Positions 1 through 10,452 are shown, counted from the stretch's first letter. The stretch is DNA of 64,000 nucleotides from Saprospiraceae bacterium (GCA_016715105.1 JADKBO010000003.1:1-64000), one strand, 5' to 3'. Notes: a model not told the origin generated them from the letters alone. Numbers and translations: made by a program.

Positions 1-2
1 TG

Positions 3-2107
3 GCAAAGTTGCTTTACAAAAGGCCAGAAATTCAAAATCTGAGTTCGCTGAAATCTAAGTTTACCCTCATCCACATCAAACTCAAAGAATGGGTGACTGC
101 CATCAAACTGGAACACAATTATACCAAAGAAGAAATTCTAGCCATTTATCTCAATAAATTTGAATTCGTAAATGGGGCGCATGGCATCCAGTCTGCCGCC
201 AGAATTTACTTTAATAAAGACCAAAAAGACTTGTCAATAGAAGAATGCGCCCTTTTGACTGGCATGCTCCAAAATCCAAGTTATTATAATCCTGTACGAT
301 TTAGTAAAAGAGCTAAAATCCGTAGGAATGAAGTTATCCAAAAAGTGATGGCAGGTCAAGCTCCAAATATAATTGACAGTATTCAGGACATCGCAGTTGA
401 TATGAGTCGTTTCAGAACTCAAGAACCTACCGAAGGTCCAGCACCATATTTCAGAAACGAGGTCACCAAAATAATTACTGAAATTTTTGATGAAAATGGC
501 ATAAAGAAACCAGATGGATCGCCTTACAATGTGTATCTCGATGGTTTAAAAATTTATACAAGTATAGATTTGGAATACCAAAGTATTGCAGAAGAAGCTA
601 TGTCTTCTCACATGACTTGGCTTCAAGATCGATTTTGGAAGTTTTGGAAAACCAGAGATCCTTTGTCATATAGTGCTGATAAAGAGACCAAACTTGCCCG
701 CACTCAAAATTTTATGCGACACGTAAAGGAATCAGACAGGTATACAGATCTATGGTCAAAAAATATGGAGATTTTGGAAGATTGGCCCAATGACATGGAA
801 GTCAATGAAAAAATTATTTCTGATTTGATCAGTTATGAAACAGTCTTGCCAGAGACGCTCAAGGAGTATGCTCAGTTATTAAAAACTAACTATTGGAAGG
901 ACGTCAAAAACAGTTACTCAAAACATCTTGCTGAGTTTGATAGCATTTTCAACAAGTCCATAGACATGGAAGTATTTGACCACAAAAACAAAATTAAAAA
1001 GTGAACATGAGTCCCATGGATAGTGTGATGTATCACCTCAAACATTTGCAGGCTGGTTTGTTGGCCCTAGACCCCAAAACTGGTTTAGTAAAAGCTTGGG
1101 TTGGGGGGCTCGACTATCGATTTTTTAAGTACGACCACGTCACTTCTGTGCGACAAGTAGGGTCAACAGTAAAACCTTTTGTTTACGCGGCAGCCATGCA
1201 ATACAAAGACATCAAACCTTGCCAATATTTTACAGATATGCCTTATACCATCAAACCAGGTGAGGCAAAATTTGAATTATCAGAAGAATGGAAGCCAGAC
1301 AATTCAACAGAAAATTTCACATACAATCCTTATAATTTATATCATGGCTTATTGTATTCCAAAAACTCCATCACCGTACGTTTGATGAAGGAATTGGGTG
1401 ATGTGGAAATCTTGAGGACTTTGCTCGATAAAATAGGTATAGAGAAGGACAAAAAATTGCTCAATGGCCAGTTGGCAGTACCCAATGCACCAGCTGTTTG
1501 TCTGGGAGCAATGGATGTTTCTTTGTTTGACATGGTTGGGGCATATACCACTTTTGTCAATAAAGGAGTTTATTCCAAACCTGTCATTATACAGCGAATA
1601 GAAGATCGGTATGGTCGTATAATTTATAATGGATTTTCACCTAAAAGAGTGGCCATGGACCCTTTGACTGCTTCAGCAATCTCAGACATGTTGCAAAATA
1701 ACTGTAAGCGCAATTTCGCCTTTAAATTTAAATCAAAGGCTGGTGGTAAAACGGGTACGACCAATGATTTTGTAGATGGATGGTTTTTGGGTTTTACGCC
1801 CAGCTTGGTGGTAGGTGTATGGACGGGAGGAGAGGAGCGATACATACGTTTCACCAATTTGGATGACGGTCAAGGATTTGTCACAGCTCGCCCACTATTT
1901 GAAAAATATATAACGGCCCTTGAAAAAAAATCGACTCAATACGATCCTAAACTAAGTTTTCCCACTCCCGATTCGGGTATGAAAGCCATCACCAATTGTA
2001 GTCATTATAAAGTTATTTACCCTAAAGAGGAAAGGCGATTGAGGCAACTCGCTGACGAAAATCCAGATAAAAGAGACAGCATCATGAAAGTACTACATGT
2101 CAACTAA
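3..2107 (+). CDS. mrcA: Class A penicillin-binding protein 1A, 5'-partial and frameshifted
   Basis: Bifunctional peptidoglycan glycosyltransferase/transpeptidase, acting in the periplasm. The window edge removes the N-terminal part; the open frame runs in from base 3. The first piece (to 1004) carries the end of the glycosyltransferase domain, including the EEILAIYLN stretch. The second piece (from 1001, GTG) carries the penicillin-binding domain: STVK with the active Ser near base 1163, an SKN motif (YSKNS), and KTGTT at about 1747-1761. The two pieces are in neighbouring frames and join at an A5 run (996-1000). One extra A there gives a continuous protein, so I read this as one gene with an indel, not two genes. 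The family is known to need both domains; neither frame alone would be a full enzyme. Confidence 0.9.
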
Positions 2108-2116
2108 GTTTAAAAA

Positions 2117-2365
2117 ATGCAGATCCACCATTTCAACATTATCCACGCCTTGATACAAATTTCATTGGGTTTGTATGGTATGAAAGAAGGCAATCCTTCT
2201 GTATTCCTCACGGTAGTTCCATTACTTTTGGGATTGGTCATACTACCTACACAACAATCCTTACAACACAAAGTCAAGACTGCTGTAAGAGCGGTAGCCA
2301 TCATCAGCTTTATTTCTTGTCAGCTTATGTTTATGCCAGTTTCGGTTTATAAAATCAGAAAATGA
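2117..2365 (+). CDS. Small predicted membrane protein, 82 aa
   Basis: Starts 9 bases after the PBP1A stop, behind an A-rich stretch typical of Bacteroidota start sites, so it may be co-transcribed. The sequence shows three hydrophobic stretches (about residues 5-20, 28-43 and 57-76), separated by a short polar loop and a lysine/arginine-containing loop. This suggests a small multi-pass inner-membrane protein. I do not recognise the family and assign no function. The even spread of hydrophobic segments and the tight spacing favour a real gene over a chance frame. Confidence 0.5.
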   Translation: MQIHHFNIIHALIQISLGLYGMKEGNPSVFLTVVPLLLGLVILPTQQSLQHKVKTAVRAVAIISFISCQLMFMPVSVYKIRK

Positions 2366-2516
2366 TGATTCGTTGATATTGGCTTTGTGTTTATGCTTTT
2401 CCAGTTTAGTTACCCTTTTGAGCGCTATTTTTACCTTGTACAAGAAGGCTTAACTGTTTTAGGAACTAAAAAATGTTAAAATTTGGGTTTGGCATCTCCA
2501 TTATCGAGCAAAAAAA

Positions 2517-2546
2517 TTTGAAAATGGAAATAAAATGATACCTTCA
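2517..2546 (+). promoter_or_regulatory. Candidate Bacteroidota-type promoter for the PTMSEWGLI-tailed protein
   Basis: TTTG at 2517-2520, an 18-base gap, then TACCTTCA at 2539-2546, close to the TAnnTTTG -7 consensus of Bacteroidota housekeeping promoters. The start codon lies about 30 bases downstream. The -7 box is imperfect, so this is only a candidate. Confidence 0.35.
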
Positions 2547-2577
2547 CGGTGCAATAAATAATTAAAACAGTCTACCA

Positions 2578-3273
2578 ATGAACAAGTTGCTATCTATCCT
2601 TTTTAGCATTATGCTATTTTGTCAAGTTTCTTATGCAGTTAATACTACTGTTACCATGCAAGCGCAATGGAATGCATTAGGCACTTCAATTCCTGCGGGT
2701 GATACAGTAACTGTTGCTGTTGGAGCAAATATCATGAATACCACAGTACCCGGTATCGCTTTACAAGGAGTATTGATCAACAATGGAACTTTCTCCATGA
2801 ATATGTCTGGTGCTGGAATTGCAGCTATCGGAGCTATTATAAATTACGGCATATTTAATGTAAATCAAGGTCTTGATATCATTGGTATGTTTATCAATGT
2901 AGGTACTTTGAATGTAACTGGAGCAGCAGTCGTCATACAAGGTGGTGGACGTTTATACAACACAGGAACCATCAATAATTCAGTTGATATTGCCAATCGC
3001 GGCACCTATGGAAATTGTGGCACATTTACTGGACCAGCTGTCAGTACCAATGGAGAAAATGGAACCGTTCCAAATGGTACTGCCTGTAATGACGGTGATC
3101 CAAATACAACAAATGACGTCATTAATGCGACATTGGCACCTTGTACTTGTATAGGTAGGGCACCAATTCCAACTATGTCAGAATGGGGTTTAATCATCTT
3201 ATCAATTTCTTTGACAGTAGTTGGATTACTTGCTATCAAGCAATGGGGATTTGCTAAAAATTCTGTTGCCTAA
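2578..3273 (+). CDS. Secreted protein with IPTL-type C-terminal anchor/sorting signal
   Basis: 231 aa with an N-terminal signal peptide (about residues 1-20, ending near SYA). The middle is a low-complexity region rich in Asn, Gly, Thr and Ile, in which short 'nNGTf' and 'IxNxG' units recur and suggest a beta-solenoid-like fold. Around residue 165 is a Cys-rich stretch, CNDGDPNTTNDV followed by CTC, a motif I associate with surface proteins of Saprospiria. The C-terminus is PIPTMSEWGLI, a hydrophobic helix and a short basic tail, which resembles the IPTL-CTERM sorting tripartite signal. Function is unknown; a cell-surface location is inferred from the two targeting signals. Confidence 0.8.
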   Translation: MNKLLSILFSIMLFCQVSYAVNTTVTMQAQWNALGTSIPAGDTVTVAVGANIMNTTVPGIALQGVLINNGTFSMNMSGAGIAAIGAIINYGIFNVNQGLDIIGMFINVGTLNVTGAAVVIQGGGRLYNTGTINNSVDIANRGTYGNCGTFTGPAVSTNGENGTVPNGTACNDGDPNTTNDVINATLAPCTCIGRAPIPTMSEWGLIILSISLTVVGLLAIKQWGFAKNSVA

Positions 3274-3576
3274 TCTTTAGGATTATCAAATTACTTTTAC
3301 TGGTTTACTAAGTAGCTATTGATTACCTTGATCAATGCCTGCAATAGGTTTTGTCTTTTGAATTAAAGATAGGCATTTGATTTGATCATATTTTGCCCAG
3401 CTTATTACTTGGATAACTTACTTAGAGATGTTTTACTTTCCGCAACTATAAGCTAGTAAAGGCAACTAATTTAGCTATTAACATTGGGATACAGCTATTG
3501 AATGGTAGGTCTGAGTAACATTAAATACTCAACAGAATTGTTACAATTGATTGTAGTAAAGGAGCCCAAAAGACTA
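3274..3576. other. Convergent intergenic region, nothing recognised
   Basis: Gap of about 300 bases between two converging genes. I see no convincing hairpin followed by a T-run on either strand, no RNA gene and no plausible short coding frame. Confidence 0.4.
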
Positions 3577-6185
3577 CTATTCTTTGGATAAACTCTTATC
3601 GCTGAAACTTCCTAAACCGCACTCCAAGAAAGTTAAATACTCTTTAATTCCATCTTGATAGGGTCTTGGATTGGTGATGACTTCTTGATCTGGCGTGACC
3701 ATCACATACAAAGGCTGGGCATTGTTTTCAAAGTTAGCCATTTGAAAATCAGCCCACAATTTACCCACATTGCGAATGCGCTCATTGGTATATTTTGATC
3801 TCACGCCTTTATATTGTTCTCCTGTTGGATTATCATCATCACCGTAAAGTGATACTAAAATAACATCCTCGTTTAATATTTTTCTTACGCGATCGTCCAC
3901 CCAAATGTGTTCTTCAGTTTTACGGCAATTGACACAGCCGTATCCAGTAAAGTCAAGTAAAAGTGGCTTGCCCGTTTCTTTTGCATATGCAAGACCTTCA
4001 TAATAATCTTTAAAGCAATCGATACCCTGAGCACACTTGGTATATGAAGTGTACTTAGTAGAAAGCGCCGGGTCTAGTGGTTTGCCTGGTAGAAAGAAGT
4101 TATAATGTGCAGGAGGCGCAAGACCACTCATCAGTTTTAAAGAATTATAATCACTTGTCTTATCATTTACAAAAAACCAGTAATCAAATAGATGGTAGAA
4201 ATAGCCGCTAAAAGGCCAAAACCGATTCTTGTTTTAGAAAACTTTTTAATGGGGCTGTCATGTGGAAATTTGATAAAACCAAATAAATAAAATGTGATGG
4301 CAGCAAAAACCAAAACCCAAATACCCATGAAAATCTCATATCTGAAAATTCCCCAGTGATTGGTCATATCAGCTACTGATAAAAATTTGAAGGCCAAGGC
4401 TAATTCAAGAAAACCCAAAACTACTTTTACGCTGGTCATCCAACTTCCAGAGCGAGGTAAGGAATTGAGCCACGCCGGAAAAGCAGCAAATAGCCCGAAT
4501 GGTAGAGCCAACGCTGTAGAAAATCCCAGCATGACTGTGAATGGACCGACTACGGCGCCCTTTGTTGCAGCTTGGACCAAAGCAGTCCCAACAATGGGTC
4601 CTGTACAACTGAAAGAAACCAATGAAAGGGTAAATGCCATAAAAAATATGCCTACAAAGCCTCCTTTATCGGCCATCTTATCGGTGTTTGTGGTCCACGA
4701 ACTGGGCAGTGTCAATTCATAAAATCCAAAAAATGAAAAGGCAAATAAGACAAATATGACAAAGAATAAGGTATTTGCAATCCAGTTAGTTGATAATCTG
4801 TTGAGGGCTTCTGCGCCAAAAAATACGGTGACAAGTAAGCCTAATATGACATAGATTCCGATAATCGAAAGCCCATAAATCAATCCATTGACCCAGCCTT
4901 TTCTTTTGGTGTCTTTTGTAAAATAGGAAACGGTAATTGGAATCATTGGGAAAACACAAGGAGTCAATAAAGCAAGAAGTCCACCACCAAATCCAAACAA
5001 GAAGGTCCAGAAAAGGCCAGAACCTGTTGCTGACTTGAGAACAGCTCCACATTGGCCAACGGCACTTTTGAAAGAATCGTAAAGTTTTGGAATCCTCTGA
5101 TCCAACTTTCCCCCTTCGATAGATGGGCCGATTGCTGCTGTGCTTCCGGCGTCCACAATCGGTTGGCTGCCATCAAGCGCAAAATAAAAATCAACATCAG
5201 TTGGAGCAGTGCACGTCTGATCGTTGCAAGCCATAAAAGATAAATATCCTTTTATTGGTTTTGACGCATCACTCACTTCTATGGTCTGTTCTATAATAAA
5301 AGGTTGATCTGAGAGGTATTTGATCACATAGGCATTGAAATAAGGATCGACACCTTCTTTCTTATGGCCTTTTTCTTCCGAGTTAATTATTTTGACAAGG
5401 CCTTCCTTTTCTTCAAAAGTAATTGATGTTGGAATCGGACCGTCCTCACTAGATTTTTGGGAATAAATTGCCCAGCCATCGTCTGCTTTTCCTGAATATA
5501 TGAGTTTATAATTGCGAGCATCCAATTGCTCATATTTGAATGTCCACTTTACTGGATTGTACAGTCCCGTACTTGGACTTGATTGTGTAGGATTTTGAAT
5601 GCCTACAACAGCATTTATTTGAGTTTTTGAGGCTCCAGCCAGTTCGCCGGATGGGCTTGTTGGCTTATCGCCTAGGTTTTTTTTTTCAGTTTCAGCAGGA
5701 TTTACTGCTCCAGTTTTTCCCCCTGTACTTTCAAACTTAAAAGAAAAGTCAACATCCTTTGGAGGTAAACAGGTCTGGTCATCACAAGTCATGTAGGTCA
5801 AATAACCAGATGTTGGTTTAGATGCATCTTTTACTTTGATCTTTTGCTTAATAATGAACGCTTTTTTGGAAGAATACTTGATGACAAAAGCATCAAACAA
5901 GGGATCTACTCCTTCCTTTTTATCACCTGATTCAACTGCTTTTCCTAATAATTCAATGCCATCCTGATTTTCGAAAGTAATGCTGGTAGGAATTGGGCCA
6001 TTGTCTTCAGTGTATAAAGAATAAGTATACCAACCAGCTTTGATGTCTGCTTTAAAAACAAGTGTATATTCTGAATCTGAAATTTTTTCTTTAGAAAAAG
6101 ACCACTTCACTGGAGATTGAGCAGCTACCAAGGTCGTGAAGAAAGAGATGATAAGTAAAAGATAATTTTGTTTTGAAAATCCCAT
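3577..6185 (-). CDS. dsbD: Thiol:disulfide interchange protein DsbD, frameshifted, with doubled N-terminal domain
   Basis: Carries electrons from cytoplasmic thioredoxin to the periplasm. Order of domains: signal peptide (about 1-22); two homologous DsbD-N type beta domains (about 23-155 and 210-340), each with a paired-cysteine CxDQTC motif; a multi-helix membrane domain with the redox motifs TPCVFPMIP and SFSCTGP; then a thioredoxin-like C-terminal domain with GCVNC. The thioredoxin part lies in another frame. An A6 run on the + strand (4171-4176) needs one more base to restore one protein of about 870 residues. Most DsbD proteins have a single N-terminal domain, so the tandem pair is unusual. 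It stands alone, convergent with the gene to its left. Confidence 0.9.
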
Positions 6186-6413
6186 TTGACTTGTATTGAA
6201 ATTCTTAGTTCACTGAATTTTAAGGTTGTGCAAAGATGCAAACACTACAAAAGTAAACAATTGAAAGACCAAATTATTTTTCATAGCCTGAATTTAAAAA
6301 AACATTAACCCAGCATCTGCTTGATTGAATGTAAATGTTAAAAAGTGGGCGAAATTTATCAATCAGAGGGAAAGACAGGGACATAATTCTGCTGTTTTAA
6401 TACACAAACATTA

Positions 6414-6449
6414 TTTCTGGCAGATTTATGAAAAAATACATTACATTTG
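6414..6449 (+). promoter_or_regulatory. Candidate promoter of bTHX gene
   Basis: Perfect -7 box TACATTTG at 6442-6449, with a TTTCTG sequence at 6414-6419 as a poor -33 candidate at 22 bases spacing. The start codon follows 20 bases after the -7 box, giving a very short leader. Confidence 0.5.
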
Positions 6450-6469
6450 CGCTCTAAAATTTTTACATC

Positions 6470-6583
6470 ATGGGAAGAGGAGACAGACGTACCAAAAAGG
6501 GCAAGATATCCATTAGTTCATATGGCAAGACCAGACCTAAGGCGAAAATCACGTCACCAAAGAAAAAAGCGGTTACTAAGTAA
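6470..6583 (+). CDS. 30S ribosomal protein bTHX, 37 aa
   Basis: Very short basic protein starting MGRGDRRTKKGKI, with a YGKTRPK segment and a lysine-rich end. This matches the Bacteroidota THX small-subunit protein (family members start MGKGDKKTKRGKI), which binds at the head of the 30S subunit. The frame is only 38 codons and is easily missed. It has its own apparent promoter, and a strong terminator overlaps its stop codon, so it looks like a stand-alone transcript. Overlapping longer frames on either strand (6325-6516 and 6463-6687) are shadows. Confidence 0.9.
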   Translation: MGRGDRRTKKGKISISSYGKTRPKAKITSPKKKAVTK

Positions 6584-6594
6584 TCGCTTTTTTT
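6563..6594 (+). terminator. Intrinsic terminator overlapping the bTHX stop
   Basis: A6 then GCGGTTAC, loop TAA, GTAATCGC then T7 (one G-U pair). The stem includes the last sense codons and the loop-side arm includes the stop codon, so coding and termination signals share bases. Confidence 0.85.
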
Positions 6595-6843
6595 ATTTAT
6601 GATTGTTTCTATTGGGTTTTCATTTGCCCATTCTTTGTTTTTGATTCCAAAAAACAATTTCATTTCTATTGTAAACTTGTGCACCAATTCTTACGTTTTG
6701 TAATGGTAAATGAAGGTGATGTTATCATCACTTATTACAATTTAATTATTAACTAGCCTTAGCTTTTTTTATAAAGCAACACCATTTTAAATATTGCTGA
6801 CCGCTCTGGCCTGTTAACTTTTACTTGAATGATAAACTTTACC

Positions 6844-8246
6844 ATGTTGAAGAAAACTTTTGTACTCGGATCCATCTTTTTGTTTCTATTGGTTGCGCCA
6901 TCTTGCAAGAAGGAAGAAGTTATAGAAGATTGTACGGATTGCCGCACTTTCATCCCTGGCTCAAGTCAACGAATCGGAGATGCTGAAAAGGGCAAAAACT
7001 ACCTATCGTACGGTGATTTTGTAGATAGTGGCATTCCAGCAGATCTTTTCAATGGTACTTTAGGATTGTTTTTAGGAAAGGACAATTCCTTGCAAAGAAC
7101 TGGTATCAATCAAGATCTCAATTTTGCATATACTAGGTTTATCAATAAAGATGGTGTAGATCTCATTGCCCCCAATTGTTATCAATGTCATGCTGGTTAT
7201 GTAGATGGAAAATTCATGATCGGTTTAGGAAATACTTTTGCAGATTTTACGGGTAATCAAGCGGGTTTTGCCGGCGTATTAGATCAAGCTGTTGCGGCCA
7301 GATATGGACAAAATTCCAAAGAAATGACTGCATATGCGCCTTTTTCGAGAGCTGTAAAAGTATTGGGAGATAAATTAAGCACACAAACAGTGGGATCAAA
7401 TTCTGCTGATAAATTGGCTTTAGTCTTGGCGGCACATAGAAAACAGGATGACCTCACTTGGCAAGACACACCTCTTTTACCATTCCGCAATCAGTTTATC
7501 CTGTGGATGTTCCAGCATGGTGGTTATTGAAAAAGAAAAATGCCATGTTTCATACTGCTGAAGGTAGAGGAGATTTTGCCAGATTGATGATGGCTTCAAG
7601 TTTGCTTACACTCCAGGATACGGTGAAAGCCAGATCAGTCGACCAAAATTTTAAAGATGTACTTGCCTATTTACTCACTTTGACTCCTCCGAAATATACA
7701 GGAACCATTGACCAATCTCTGGCTTCAACAGGTAAAACATTATTCCTCAAAAATTGTGCAAAATGCCACGGAGAAAACGAAGGACCAAACAGCTATCCAA
7801 ACTTACTCGTTGCACAAAAAGAAGTAGGCACAGATGCTTCTGTAATTGAGTTTTATAAAAATAATCAAACATTCACCACTTGGTACAATGGCTCATGGTT
7901 TTCAAAAAATCCATTTGGAGCAAACCTCACTCCCGGTGATGGATATGTAGCGCCACCATTAGATGGAATTTGGGCGACTGCTCCTTATTTTCACAATGGT
8001 TCTGTACCCACATTGGCAGATGTATTAGATAGTAAAACTCGACCAGTATATTGGCAAAAAGCAAACAATCCCAATAATTACGACCATCAAAAAATGGGAT
8101 TGAAATATGAGGTAACCACTTCTAAAACAGATACTTATACTTATGATACAAGCATCAAAGGATATAGTAATGTAGGGCACACTTATGGAGACATTTTGAA
8201 TAGCAATGAAAAATTAGCCGTCATAGAGTATCTAAAAACTTTGTAA
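6844..8246 (+). CDS. Di-heme c-type cytochrome lipoprotein, frameshifted
   Basis: Electron-transfer or peroxidase-like outer-surface or periplasmic lipoprotein. I prefer the ATG at 6844 (MLKKTF) over the upstream one at 6829, because it gives a compact lipoprotein signal ending VAPSC. Two heme sites are visible, CYQCH in the first half and CAKCH in the second. The end carries GIWATAPYFHNGSVPTL, a stretch shared by di-heme cytochromes of the cytochrome c peroxidase and RoxA-like groups. The halves overlap in different frames at about 7458-7530; the shift lies near 7472-7482 and restores TIPQSVYP. Substrate cannot be told from sequence. Neighbours give no functional link. Confidence 0.8.
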
Positions 8247-8386
8247 GGATAACTATTTAATTCCCTTTAAATACCATTAGGAAATAGATACATCAAAAGT
8301 GCATTGGTCTTGTTTTAATGAAACATATAACAATACTACTATAATATACCTATTTCCTTCTGGTTTGAATTTTTCTGAATCTTTGC

Positions 8387-8925
8387 TTACGGCATAATTA
8401 CCGTGTCGATGATGTGTACAATGCCATTAGATGCGTTGATGTCTGCGGCAATGACTGCAGATTTTCCACCTTTTGCATCAGTTATGATAATATTATCACC
8501 AGATAAGGATACCTGAAATTTTGCACCAGAAACTGCAGTAACCGACAATTTACCACCGTTTGTTTTGATCGCACCAGTGATTTCTGCTTTACTCAATTTG
8601 ACTGGAAGTACGTGATAAGTTAGAATAGCGGCGAGTTTGCTTTTATTTTCTGGTTTTAATAAACTGGCCAAAGCTTCTCCATCTATTTTTCCAAAAGCTT
8701 GGTTATTAGGAGCCAGAACGGTGAATGGGCCATCGCTTTTTAGTGTAGCGACAAGGTCTGCTGCCTTTACTGCTGCTACAAGCGTTGTAAGTTGATCTGA
8801 AGAAACGGCCACATCAACAATATCAGATGTTGCAGCTTGTTTTTTGTGATGACTTTGAGCGTTTCCTACTTGATTAAATAAAAACATTGGTGCTGCTACG
8901 AGCAATGCAAGGATTACTTTTTCAT
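8387..8925 (-). CDS. Fasciclin-domain secreted protein
   Basis: Single FAS1 domain of about 130 residues (TLVAAVKAADLVATL, then FTVLAPNNQAF, NKSKLAAILTYHVL and a NGIVHIIDTVIMP end), preceded by a signal peptide. The uninterrupted frame runs up to 9055 but has no sensible start. One base more in the T5 run at 8918-8922 puts the ATG at 8923-8925 in frame and gives MKKVILALLVAAP, a normal signal peptide. I therefore place the start there. FAS1 proteins usually act in adhesion. It diverges from the ECF sigma / anti-sigma pair next door, an arrangement that suggests regulation by that pair. Confidence 0.85.
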
Positions 8926-9082
8926 TTTTTAAAAATTTTTTTTGTTCGATTAATAAAATATTTATTCGAAAAGCTTTTCTAAATGGATATACAGGAAAAA
9001 GATCTCCTTGGATGTTTTTAAGCGAAAAAAACTTTTCAAGTGATCGGTTGTTCAATTCCTACACTATACCACAACCATTGGA

Positions 9083-9631
9083 ATGGGCATTGAAAAAAAG
9101 CTGGAAGAAGAAATCATAAACTTGTATGATCAATACAATAATGCCTTATATGGTATCATTTTGAGAATTGTAAAGGACCAACATGTTGCAGAAGAAGTAT
9201 TACAAGATACCTTTGTAAAAATCTGGCAAAATTTAGATCATTATCAAGCATCAAAAGCATCAATTTTTACCTGGATGAGTAAAATCGCAAGAAATTTATC
9301 AATCAACGCCGTACAATCCAAAGCAGTAAAAAAAGCTGGTTTTACTTTTGGTATAGATCAGTTGAAGGAAGACAATATTGCTGAAAACAATATCAACGAA
9401 AACTTTGATTTGCGCACCCATATCAACATTCTCAATCATGATCAAAAACAAATCATAGAGTTGGTTTATTTCAATGGATTTACACATCAGGAAACACATC
9501 AACATTTGGGTATTCCGCTGGGCACCGTAAAATCTAGAATAAAATTGGCCCTAAATTCCTTATCACATTTATTTGTAGTTTCTGACTCCACCAAGTTTCT
9601 CACTTTCTTTTTATTAATCCAATGGCAATGA
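9083..9631 (+). CDS. ECF RNA polymerase sigma factor, SigK-like
   Basis: 182 aa. Region 2 spans about residues 12-80 (YNNALYGIILRIV, then AEEVLQDTFVKIWQN). Region 4 spans about 118-168, with a helix-turn-helix (FTHQETHQHLGIPLGTVKSRIK). It lacks the extra domains of larger sigma factors. It overlaps the following anti-sigma gene by 10 bases, so the two are probably translated together, as usual for ECF sigma / anti-sigma pairs. The likely target is the divergent fasciclin gene, by analogy with mycobacterial SigK; this is inference. Confidence 0.9.
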   Translation: MGIEKKLEEEIINLYDQYNNALYGIILRIVKDQHVAEEVLQDTFVKIWQNLDHYQASKASIFTWMSKIARNLSINAVQSKAVKKAGFTFGIDQLKEDNIAENNINENFDLRTHINILNHDQKQIIELVYFNGFTHQETHQHLGIPLGTVKSRIKLALNSLSHLFVVSDSTKFLTFFLLIQWQ

Positions 9632-10404
9632 CAAAAGAAGAATTTATCAATAGTGGCTTACTGGAAGAATTTGTACTTGGCTTGACTACCGAGCACCAAG
9701 ATAAGCTGGTGATGGAGCACCTGGATTTGTATCCAGATCTATGTCAACAATTGAAGAAATGGGAATTTAGTTTGGAAGAATTGGCCAGAAAAAATGCTAT
9801 TGCGCCTCCTAGTGATTTGAAAAATAGGCTGCAACAAAAGCTCGATCTTCATGACAACAATAGTGCTAAAACACTTAAAAAAACTAGTAATTCTTCGATC
9901 ATAAATCGCAAATTTTGGTTGAATGTTGCAGCCACTTATTTGGTTGCCGCTACTTTTGGCCTCCTTTATTTTGCCTATCAAAACAATCAATTATCTAAGC
10001 AGAGCGAGCAACTAGTGCTAGAAAATGCGAAATTATCCGCAGAAAAAAACGACCTTGAATCCGTAAGCAGGAAGTTTTCCTTTGTAAAAGAAGTGGACAC
10101 TCAAGTATTGCAATTTAATGTTGAAAATAAACCAATAGGAACAGTTTTTATCAATCACTCTTTGCAAAAAACTTCATTTAAGATAACCAATCTGGCACAA
10201 CCTCCAGCTCAAAAAGTTTATCAAATGTGGGCAGATGTGGATGGAGAAATGGTCAATGTGGGTGTCATCGAATCTCCGCAAAATGGAGATCTCATTAATT
10301 TACCTTATATGAAAAATGCCACATCCTTGAATATCACCATCGAACCTCAGGGTGGTAGCCAAACAGCTACCGTTGCAAATTTAGTTGCTTCAATTGCGAT
10401 TTAA
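9622..10404 (+). CDS. Anti-sigma factor, RskA-like
   Basis: 260 aa membrane protein. An N-terminal cytoplasmic helical part (about 1-90) would bind the sigma factor. One membrane segment follows (about 96-118, LNVAATYLVAATFGLLYFAY), then a short coiled coil (about 122-145), then an extracytoplasmic RskA C-terminal domain with the typical VYQMWAD motif and an 'ITIEPQGGSQ' end. The start ATG at 9622 overlaps the sigma gene. The family holds its sigma factor at the membrane until a signal leads to proteolysis. No zinc-binding HxxxCxxC is visible. Confidence 0.85.
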   Translation: MAMTKEEFINSGLLEEFVLGLTTEHQDKLVMEHLDLYPDLCQQLKKWEFSLEELARKNAIAPPSDLKNRLQQKLDLHDNNSAKTLKKTSNSSIINRKFWLNVAATYLVAATFGLLYFAYQNNQLSKQSEQLVLENAKLSAEKNDLESVSRKFSFVKEVDTQVLQFNVENKPIGTVFINHSLQKTSFKITNLAQPPAQKVYQMWADVDGEMVNVGVIESPQNGDLINLPYMKNATSLNITIEPQGGSQTATVANLVASIAI

Positions 10405-10452
10405 AACTTGGGCATCAAATGGAATAAGATCTCATTACAAGTAGTGTAACCA

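Noticed and set aside
996..1004. Programmed -1 frameshift at the T-AAA-AAG sequence in the PBP1A gene
   Set aside because: The heptamer is not canonical (T instead of A before AAAAAG), no stimulatory stem is evident, and many other genes in the window carry the same kind of slip. Sequence error is simpler.
4167..4176. DsbD as two separate genes (membrane part and thioredoxin part)
   Set aside because: The linker between them is readable in frame after one base is added to the A6 run, and the thioredoxin part has no signal or start site of its own.
6325..6516. 63-aa rightward frame overlapping the bTHX gene
   Set aside because: Covers the bTHX promoter and start in another frame; no family pattern. 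Shadow.
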